Positions 58,198 through 64,000 of a DNA stretch of 64,000 nucleotides are shown piece by piece. Under the pieces are notes generated by a model that was given only the letters and a program-made list of their open reading frames with translations, had not been told where the DNA came from and did no database searches. Origin of the DNA: CAVQLX01 sp963811605. Lineage in GTDB: Bacteria; Desulfobacterota; Binatia; DP-6. The DNA lies in assembly GCA_963811605.1 (NCBI GenBank), contig CAWESA010000010.1, positions 682,001 through 746,000 of the forward strand, read 5' to 3'. The translations under genes were made by a program, and so were the position numbers. Every line of letters starts with the position of its first letter. Positions within the stretch are counted from its first letter, which is position 1.

Positions 58198-59390
58198 TGC
58201 GCGACCCCCGCCGGGTGCCCGAGGCACTCTGGGCACCGCTCGACGATCCGGCGTTCTACGCCGCCGACCCGTTTCCGCACTACGCGCGCCTGCGCCGCGA
58301 GGCGCCCGTGGCGTGGAACGCGGCGCGCGGCTACTGGGCGGTGAGCCGCCACGCCGACGTCGTCGCGGTGTCGCGCGATCCCGCCACCTTCTGCTCGGGG
58401 CGCGGCATCCTCACCATGGAGATCGGCGTCACGTATCCGTTCCCGCCCACCATGATGCACACCGACCCGCCCGCCCACACGCGCTACCGCAAGCTGGTGC
58501 AACCGGGCTTCGCGCCTTCGCTGGTGCGCGCGCTCGAGCCGACGGTTCGCGACCGGGCGACCGAGCTGGTCGCCCGCATCGAGCCCGGCGTTCCGGTCGA
58601 CTTCACCGCCGCCGTCGCCATCCCGTTCCCGCTGCTGATCATCAGCGAGCTGCTCGGCATCACCGACGTCGATTACGATCGCTTCTACCTCTGGTCGGAA
58701 GCGGCGATCCCCGGCGCCTCGGATCTGCCCTACGACGAGATCCTCCGCCTCCAGGAGGATCAGCGCAGCTACTTCCTCGCGCTCACCCTGTCGCGGCGCG
58801 GCCAGAGTGGCGCCGACCTCACGACGGCGCTGGCGAACGGGGCGGTGGACGGCGACCGTCTCAGCGACGACGAGATCCTGATGTTCCAGAATCAGCTCCT
58901 GGTCGCGGGCAACGAGACGACGCGCAACATGCTCTCCGGCGGCGTGTGGGCCCTGGCGGAGCATCCCGACGAATGGACGCGCCTGCGTGCCGATGCGGCG
59001 CTGGTGCCGAGCGCCGTCGAGGAATGGCTGCGCTGGACCACGCCCGTCATCTCGTTCATGCGCACGGCGACGCGCGACACGACGCTCGCAGGCGTCCCCG
59101 TCGCCGCCGGCGATCCCCTCCTGATGCTCTATGCCTCGGCCAATCGCGACGCCGAGGTCTTTGGCCCGACGGCCGACCGGCTCGACATCGCCCGCGACCC
59201 GAATCCGCACCTCGCATTCGGCCTCGGCCATCATTTCTGCCTGGGCGCGGCGCTCGCGCGCCTGGAGGGCCGCGCCATCCTCGAAGCGTTGCTGGCGCGC
59301 TTCGGCACCGTCGCGCCCGCCGGCGCCATCGTGCGCACCGGCTCCCCGGTGATCGCCGGCGTGCGCAGCACGCCGCTCGTCTTCCGCTGA
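58197..59390 (+). CDS. Cytochrome P450
   Basis: A 397-residue soluble bacterial P450. I-helix VAGNETTRNML (acid/alcohol pair for O2 activation, here Glu-Thr), ExxR motif EEWLRWTTP, heme-binding loop FGLGHHFCLGAALAR with the Cys thiolate. Typical class I P450 hydroxylating a hydrophobic substrate with electrons from ferredoxin. No ferredoxin or reductase gene adjoins. The short, start-overlapping spacing after the cupin shows a two-gene operon. Confidence 0.93.
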   Translation: MRDPRRVPEALWAPLDDPAFYAADPFPHYARLRREAPVAWNAARGYWAVSRHADVVAVSRDPATFCSGRGILTMEIGVTYPFPPTMMHTDPPAHTRYRKLVQPGFAPSLVRALEPTVRDRATELVARIEPGVPVDFTAAVAIPFPLLIISELLGITDVDYDRFYLWSEAAIPGASDLPYDEILRLQEDQRSYFLALTLSRRGQSGADLTTALANGAVDGDRLSDDEILMFQNQLLVAGNETTRNMLSGGVWALAEHPDEWTRLRADAALVPSAVEEWLRWTTPVISFMRTATRDTTLAGVPVAAGDPLLMLYASANRDAEVFGPTADRLDIARDPNPHLAFGLGHHFCLGAALARLEGRAILEALLARFGTVAPAGAIVRTGSPVIAGVRSTPLVFR

Positions 59391-59409
59391 ATGCGCGAGC
59401 GGATGGCCG

Positions 59410-60300
59410 TCAGCGGAAGACCGGGCGGCGCTTCTCCTCCCGCCGGCCCTCCAGCTGCGGATGCTGGGGATAGTCCGAGATGAGGTGCTGGACCTGCTGG
59501 TGGAGCTGCGCCCAGGTGAGGTCGTAGCGCGCGTTGCGGATGGCGCGCAGCGCGTAGCAGGTGAGCGCGCCGTGATACGTGCCGTCGATCATGGCGTCGT
59601 AGGAGTATTCCTTGTCGGTGCACCCGGCGAGCAGTACCTCGCGCATCTTCGACTCGGGTCGCCGGTCGACGCGGTTGGGCCGGGCGCGCCACGGGTTCTC
59701 CAGCACCGGGAGCCCGCGCAGCGCGGGGCTGAGGAACCGCACGCGCCGGTCGTCGGGCGTCCGCATACCGGGCAGGATCTCGCCCACGGGCGCCCGCGTC
59801 GCCGTCCCCGAGTGGCAGTTGTCGAGCACCACCGACAGGCGGACACCGGCGGGCACGGCCGAGAACAGCTCGTACAGCTCGTCGTCGACGATGTCGTTGC
59901 GGTCGATGTCGTGCGGGCAGATGAGCTCGTCGTAGCGTTCCTCGTCGCCGCCCTTGTCGGCCTTGTAGGAGCCATGCGACGAGTTGGTGAAGACCAGCAC
60001 GTCGCCCGACCGCGCCCCCGCGAGCAGCTCCTTCAGCGCCGTCATCGTGCCCTTCTTGGTCGCCTGCTCGTCGAGCAGCGTCCGCACGTCGTCGCGCGCG
60101 AAGTCGAAGTGCTCGACCAGCAGTGCGGCCCACGCCCTGGCGTCGTTGACGCAGCCGTTCAGGTCGTTGCCGTCGTACGGGTAGTCGTTGATGCCGACGC
60201 ACAGCGCGCGCTTGTGCGCCTTGCGCTTCGGTCCGGAGTCGGCGGGCGGCCGGGCGGCGGCGGGACGAGCCTTCACGGAACGGGCCTTCTTGGTGGCCAT
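59410..60300 (-). CDS. Caspase-family (C14) protease, metacaspase-like
   Basis: A 296-residue protease with GAGAGGAGACG before the ATG. After a basic N-terminus (MATKKARSVKARPAAARPP) comes the p20 fold: ALCVGINDYPYDGNDLNGCVNDA, catalytic His109 in TNSSHGSY, LICPHDIDRNDIVDDEL, and catalytic Cys162 in VVLDNCHSGT; a p10-like part has LLAGCTDKEYSYDAMIDGTYHGALTCY. Such metacaspase-like enzymes cut after Arg or Lys and take part in cell death or defence. Divergent from the GH19 gene with 67 nt between. Confidence 0.9.
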   Translation of the reverse strand: MATKKARSVKARPAAARPPADSGPKRKAHKRALCVGINDYPYDGNDLNGCVNDARAWAALLVEHFDFARDDVRTLLDEQATKKGTMTALKELLAGARSGDVLVFTNSSHGSYKADKGGDEERYDELICPHDIDRNDIVDDELYELFSAVPAGVRLSVVLDNCHSGTATRAPVGEILPGMRTPDDRRVRFLSPALRGLPVLENPWRARPNRVDRRPESKMREVLLAGCTDKEYSYDAMIDGTYHGALTCYALRAIRNARYDLTWAQLHQQVQHLISDYPQHPQLEGRREEKRRPVFR

Positions 60301-60367
60301 CGCGGCGTCTCCTCTCTGCGGCGTGAGGGGGGTAGCAGATACCACGAAAAAAGGATAGCGAGCCCCG

Positions 60368-61507
60368 ATGCCGATGCAGGCGCTCCGAGAGGGAGTCCGG
60401 GGGCTCCACGTCCGGCGCTGGCAACAGTTCCTCATCGATCGCGGGTTCCTGGCCGCCCGTGCCGATGGCGACTTCGGACCGCTGACGCGCGTCGCGACCG
60501 CAGCCTACCAGCGGGCGAATGGGCTCGGCGCCGACGGCATCGTCGGTCCGCGCACCGCCGCAGCCGCGGACTGGCTCGTCGACGCGCCACCGATCGCGGA
60601 CGTCACGCCGTGGCTCGCCGACACGGCCACGCCCGTCCAGGCGGAAGCCGGGCCGGGGCACGCCGAGATCGGGCCGGCGCCGGACTCCTCCGGCGGCACG
60701 ACGAAGCTGACGGAATCCATGCTGCGGCAGATCATGCCGCGCATCCGTCCAGCCGCCTGCTGCGCCTACACGCCCTTCCTGCAGCAGGCCATGCAGGAGT
60801 TCGCGATCGACACGCCGCCGCGCGCGGCGGCGTTCCTGGCTCAGCTCGCGCACGAGTCCGGGCAGCTCAAGTACATGGAGGAGATCTGGGGGCCCACCGC
60901 CGCCCAGCGCCGGTACGAGCCGCAGAGTCGGCTGGCGGCCCGGCTCGGCAACACCGAGCCGGGTGACGGCCGTCGCTTCAAGGGCCGCGGACCGATCCAG
61001 CTGACGGGCCGGGCGAACTACCGCCGCTACGGCAGGGCGCTCGGCGTCGATCTGGTCGCGCAGCCGGAGCGGGCGGCGACCCCGGAGGTCGGCTTCCGGA
61101 TCGCGGGGCTCTTCTGGAAGCAGAACGGGCTCAACGAGCTGGCCGACGCCCAGCGCTTCAAGGCGATCACGCGACGGATCAACGGCGGCTTCAACGGCCT
61201 CCTCGACCGTATCGACTTCTACGAGCGCGCCAAGAGCCTGCTCCGCGTTCCCTCCATCCGTGTGCTCGAACCGCGAGAGCCCGTCCCACCCCTGCGGTGG
61301 CCCCGCGGCCTCGACGCGCCGGGCGAGATCACGCCGACCGCAGCCGAGCGCGCCCCGCGCCGCCCTGCCGGGCGCGCGACCAAGACGCGCACCCCGGCGG
61401 CGCGCGGCAAGAAGACGAAGGCCGGAACGGGGCGGCGGGGCGTGGGACGTGCGACCGCCAGGCGTCCGCGCACCGTGCGTCCCCGCAAGAAGCGGGCCCG
61501 GCGCTAG
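60368..61507 (+). CDS. Peptidoglycan-binding GH19 lytic enzyme with basic tail
   Basis: A 379-residue protein. Residues 8-70 are PG_binding_1 (VRGLHVRRWQQFLIDRGFLAARADGDFGPLTRVATAAYQRANGL). Residues 115-255 are a GH19-type glycosidase: FLAQLAHESGQLKYMEE with catalytic Glu163 and a second acid at 171 or 172, and GDGRRFKGRGPIQLTGRANYRRYG. It would cut the glycan backbone of peptidoglycan. There is no signal peptide, as in phage endolysins. The last 50 residues are almost all Lys, Arg, Ala, Pro and Thr, which could bind nucleic acid or wall polymers. Divergent from the caspase. Its stop shares a CTAG with the next gene's stop. Confidence 0.87.
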   Translation: MPMQALREGVRGLHVRRWQQFLIDRGFLAARADGDFGPLTRVATAAYQRANGLGADGIVGPRTAAAADWLVDAPPIADVTPWLADTATPVQAEAGPGHAEIGPAPDSSGGTTKLTESMLRQIMPRIRPAACCAYTPFLQQAMQEFAIDTPPRAAAFLAQLAHESGQLKYMEEIWGPTAAQRRYEPQSRLAARLGNTEPGDGRRFKGRGPIQLTGRANYRRYGRALGVDLVAQPERAATPEVGFRIAGLFWKQNGLNELADAQRFKAITRRINGGFNGLLDRIDFYERAKSLLRVPSIRVLEPREPVPPLRWPRGLDAPGEITPTAAERAPRRPAGRATKTRTPAARGKKTKAGTGRRGVGRATARRPRTVRPRKKRARR

Positions 61508-62280
61508 GGCAGGGCCACGGCCGGCGTCTCGGTCCGGCAGTCGATGGCGCCCTGGGTGCGCTCGACGTCGCGGCGCAAGGCCGCCTTGCGCGCGCTCAGG
61601 TCGCCCGGGCCACCGAGTGACGTCCCCTGGACGTCGAGCGACAGGCTGGCTGCCGTCGCCGCCCCGCAGTAGACCGGCCGGCGCGCGCGATCCACCCAGT
61701 TGCACAGCTCGGCGCGGACTCCCTCGGCTGCCAGGTCATCCCGGATCCGGCCGAGCTTCTCCGCCTGCGTCTCGAAGCCCTGGTAGAGCCGTTCGACCAG
61801 CGATCCATCGCTGGCGGGCAGCCGTTGCGGTGGCGTCGCGGCGTGCAGCGCATCGCGCCGGACCACCAGGGGACGGAGCTGGCGCAGCAGGTCCTCGTAC
61901 ACGCCGATCGGATAGGCGGCCCGCACGATCGTGCAGTCGCGCGGCGCGGAGGCGTCCTTGGCGGGCAGCTTGCTGCACGCGGTCGCACCCTCCGTGCTGC
62001 TGTCGACCAGCATCTGCGCACCTGCCGGTCCGGCCTGCCAGGCGGCCTCGGCCGCCAGCCCGTAGAGGAAGACCGCATTCGCCGGATCCGACCGCTCCGC
62101 GCGCGCGTCGGTGAGGGCGCGCGCGGCCACGGCGCCGAAGCGGGGCTGCAGCGCGGACTGCTCCGCACCCGCGCGGCGCTCCGTCTCGAGCTGCTTCAAA
62201 TCGTCCTGGAGACCCTGACGCTGCATCGTCGCGCACCCGGTCACGAGCAGGAGGGCGGCGACGCCCGCGACGCGCCTCAT
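61504..62280 (-). CDS. Lipoprotein of unknown function
   Basis: A 258-residue protein. MRRVAGVAALLLVTGC is a lipoprotein signal with Cys16. Mature part is helical: LQDDLKQLETERRAGAEQSALQPRFGAVAARAL, AVFLYGLAAEAAWQAGPAGAQMLV, VYEDLLRQLRPLVVRRDALHAATP, and cysteines at ATACSKL, DCTIV, ELCNW and VYCGAA. Possibly a periplasmic scaffold. Its ATG overlaps the stop of the upstream helical protein (ATGA), so the two belong to one operon. Confidence 0.78.
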   Translation of the reverse strand: MRRVAGVAALLLVTGCATMQRQGLQDDLKQLETERRAGAEQSALQPRFGAVAARALTDARAERSDPANAVFLYGLAAEAAWQAGPAGAQMLVDSSTEGATACSKLPAKDASAPRDCTIVRAAYPIGVYEDLLRQLRPLVVRRDALHAATPPQRLPASDGSLVERLYQGFETQAEKLGRIRDDLAAEGVRAELCNWVDRARRPVYCGAATAASLSLDVQGTSLGGPGDLSARKAALRRDVERTQGAIDCRTETPAVALP

Positions 62281-64000
62281 ACGGCGACCACTCCGGACAG
62301 GAGCGCGTCGACGCGACGATCGTCCAGGTGGACGGCACCGGCCTCGATCACGCCGGCAACGGTGCTCCGGAAGAGCGAGAGCCACTGCGCGCTGCCGACG
62401 CGCCCCGGCCGATCGCGCGCGATCGCCGTGAGGCGCACCGCCAGGTCGCGGATGGCGGCTTCCGTCCTGGCAGGCTTTGCCGTGCTGCCGGCCGCGGCGC
62501 GAAGCGCAGCCACCGTCGCGTCCCGGAGCGTCGTCCCGAAGAGGACGTCCCCCTGCGTGCGATCGGCGGCCGCGGCCGCCGACAGCAGGGCCGTGACCGC
62601 CGCCACGCCCGGGCCGCCGTGGGCGGCGTCGAACAGCCGCCCCGGCTGGGCCAGCCCTTCGTTCGCCGCCGTGCTCGCGATCGAGAGCCAGTCGTCGGGA
62701 GCGAGCAGCCCGTGCTCGTCCCGCGCGATCAGCCGCGCGACGGTCTCGACCAGACCGCCGAGCTCCTGACCAGCGCCGGCGACCAACCCCGGCACGCGGG
62801 CGGCCTGCGTGACGAAGAGGCGCGCGAGGTCGCCGAGCTGCCGGCGCGACAGCGGACCGCGCGGCCCCGATGCCGGATCGTAGAGTCCGGCGGCGATGCC
62901 CGCGGTCACCTGCCCCACCAGCGCCGCGACGCCCTGCGGCCACGCCGCGCCGTCGACACCGCGCGTCCCGCCCGTGCGAACCGCCTCGAGCGCCGCGACC
63001 GCGACGTCGCCGCCGAGATCGCCGTCGAACGGCGGCGGCGCGCCGCCCAGGACGGCCCCGACACCCCGGAAGAGGGCCTGCGCGGTCGCGAGCGGCGCGT
63101 CGGTCCGCCCGAACAGCTCGGGACGCTCGACCGCCAGCCCGAGCGCCGTGCGATAGAGCCCGACCCAGCCCGCCTCGGTGAGCCGGCTCGCTCCCCCCTG
63201 CCGGTTCGCCTCCTCGAGCATCGCCTGCGTCAGCGCGCCGAGCGCGCCGCCGCCCGCCTCCGGTCCCGGGAGCGCTCGCGCCTCGACGGCGACGGTCGCG
63301 ATCGCGGCGCCAGCCGCGGGACCGAGCAGCGACTCGACGACGTCGCGCCAGCGCGATTGCTCCGACAGCGTCGCCGGGAGCTGGCGCACCACCGGCGGGA
63401 CGATGGTGCGCACCAGCTGCTGCAGCGTGCGCGAGCCGGCGACGGTCTCCGGCTTCCGCGACAGCGTGTCGAGTCCCGCGCGCAGCACGATTCCCACGAC
63501 CTGCTCCGCGAACTGGCTCCGCGGTCCTCGGTCGGCGGCGTCGTCGGGAATCAGCTCGGCGAGGTTGGCGGCGAACGCGCCGAGCAGCTTCTCGCCGTTG
63601 CCGCCGACGCCGAGGACGCCGGGATTCGCACCCACGAACTCGAGCGCGACGTCGGCGAGCACCGACACGAGCCGCCCGAGCGGGCGCATCGGCCCCTCGT
63701 CCTTCCCCCACTGCGCGATCAGCTGCTCCCCGGCCACCTCCGCCCCGCGCTCGGGAGCGAGCTTGGCCGCAACCGCCCGGCGCTGCGCGAAGATCTGGAC
63801 GGCCGCCAGGTAGAGCGCTTCCTCGGCACCCGGAACGTCCCGCCGCGGGGCGTTCGTGTCGGCATCCCAGCTGCCGGCGAGCGGGCCATCGCCGAGGATC
63901 CGCCAGCGCTCGTCGGGCTCCGCGAGCATGTCGCGAATGAAGTCGAGCGTGCCGAAGGGAGGGTAGTCGAGCGACGGGAGGAGCACCGCCCGATCCCGCA
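62277..64000 (-). CDS. Large helical-repeat protein, start beyond the window edge
   Basis: At least 574 residues; reading continues to the right edge (DRAVLLPSLDYPPFGTLDFIRDML) so the true start is probably outside. It is Ala/Leu/Gly-rich with repeated helical units of the form W-x-x-L-(a few)-(A/E)-x-P-x-L: GWVGLYRTALGLAVERPELFG, DWLSIASTAANEGLAQPGRLFD, QWLSLFRSTVAGVIEAG, each preceded by a short linker. No catalytic motif recognised, no Cys. Co-transcribed with the lipoprotein that overlaps its stop. Possibly an envelope scaffold or cytosolic partner of the lipoprotein; unknown. Confidence 0.65.
   Translation of the reverse strand, partial: RDRAVLLPSLDYPPFGTLDFIRDMLAEPDERWRILGDGPLAGSWDADTNAPRRDVPGAEEALYLAAVQIFAQRRAVAAKLAPERGAEVAGEQLIAQWGKDEGPMRPLGRLVSVLADVALEFVGANPGVLGVGGNGEKLLGAFAANLAELIPDDAADRGPRSQFAEQVVGIVLRAGLDTLSRKPETVAGSRTLQQLVRTIVPPVVRQLPATLSEQSRWRDVVESLLGPAAGAAIATVAVEARALPGPEAGGGALGALTQAMLEEANRQGGASRLTEAGWVGLYRTALGLAVERPELFGRTDAPLATAQALFRGVGAVLGGAPPPFDGDLGGDVAVAALEAVRTGGTRGVDGAAWPQGVAALVGQVTAGIAAGLYDPASGPRGPLSRRQLGDLARLFVTQAARVPGLVAGAGQELGGLVETVARLIARDEHGLLAPDDWLSIASTAANEGLAQPGRLFDAAHGGPGVAAVTALLSAAAAADRTQGDVLFGTTLRDATVAALRAAAGSTAKPARTEAAIRDLAVRLTAIARDRPGRVGSAQWLSLFRSTVAGVIEAGAVHLDDRRVDALLSGVVAV

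Noticed and set aside
59410..62280. Prophage lysis cassette around the GH19 enzyme
   Set aside because: No holin, spanin, tail, capsid or integrase gene nearby; base composition matches the surroundings.

Overview
The window is very GC-rich bacterial DNA, densely packed with genes on both strands and with many 1-4 nt stop/start overlaps. Outer-membrane beta-barrels with a C-terminal Phe, numerous lipoproteins, PspA and an NtrC-type sigma-54 activator point to a Gram-negative (diderm) organism. Secreted proteins with Thr-rich tails, Cys-rich 'CxxxxDCxxxC' repeat proteins, exosortase E, acyl-CoA/thiolase metabolism, an F420-type LLM enzyme and an AlkB-type monooxygenase fit an uncultured deltaproteobacterium-like lineage (Binatota or a Myxococcota relative). 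That placement is inference only. No rRNA, tRNA, CRISPR array, transposase or phage structural gene was seen.

Layout. 0-5 kb: truncated TetR gene, secreted YVTN propeller, amidase, a small unknown, a Thr-tailed secreted protein. 5-15 kb: Rv1264-like adenylate cyclase, SCP2-type thiolase, the DUF5989-SxtJ-carbamoyltransferase operon, nitroreductase, LLM oxidoreductase, M48-like lipoprotein, gamma-glutamyltransferase, DUF202 and an epoxide hydrolase. 15-27 kb: an envelope block with a 28-cysteine duplicated secreted protein, AidB, secreted NTF2-like and Cys-repeat proteins, a beta-barrel, an ExeA-like ATPase, and a histidine kinase / sigma-54 regulator / PspA operon with a plausible sigma-54 promoter. 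27-36 kb: membrane protein, acyl-CoA dehydrogenase, radical SAM protein (frameshifted) and a four-subunit 2-oxoacid:ferredoxin oxidoreductase whose gamma subunit is separated by a MATE gene. 36-43 kb: a TIR-STING protein overlapping a DhnA-type aldolase, tandem thioredoxin-fold protein, AlkB-like monooxygenase, a second MATE and a second thiolase. 43-47 kb: a run of frame-disrupted genes. 47-55 kb: HMG-CoA-synthase-like/Zn-ribbon fusion, a double beta-barrel, pdxR-pdxS-pdxT, and exosortase E with its single VPEID-CTERM-like substrate. 55-64 kb: crotonase, membrane TIR protein, cupin plus P450 operon, caspase, GH19 lytic enzyme, lipoprotein and an incomplete helical protein.

The most striking gene is the TIR-STING protein at 35957-37000. 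Its first 54 residues lie upstream of any ATG, GTG or TTG; the only plausible start is a CTG that overlaps the stop of the aldolase gene. It combines a CAP12-type TIR domain with a prokaryotic STING domain, yet no CD-NTase is present, so it looks like an orphan CBASS-type effector. Two more death- or defence-type proteins occur in the window (a membrane TIR protein and a caspase next to a GH19 peptidoglycan hydrolase).

Several frameshifts (radical SAM, Gfo/Idh/MocA, small helical protein, acyl-CoA synthetase, lipoprotein, methyltransferase fragment, PdxT) may be assembly indels, because both halves of each protein keep conserved family sequence. The sequence alone cannot separate this from genuine decay.
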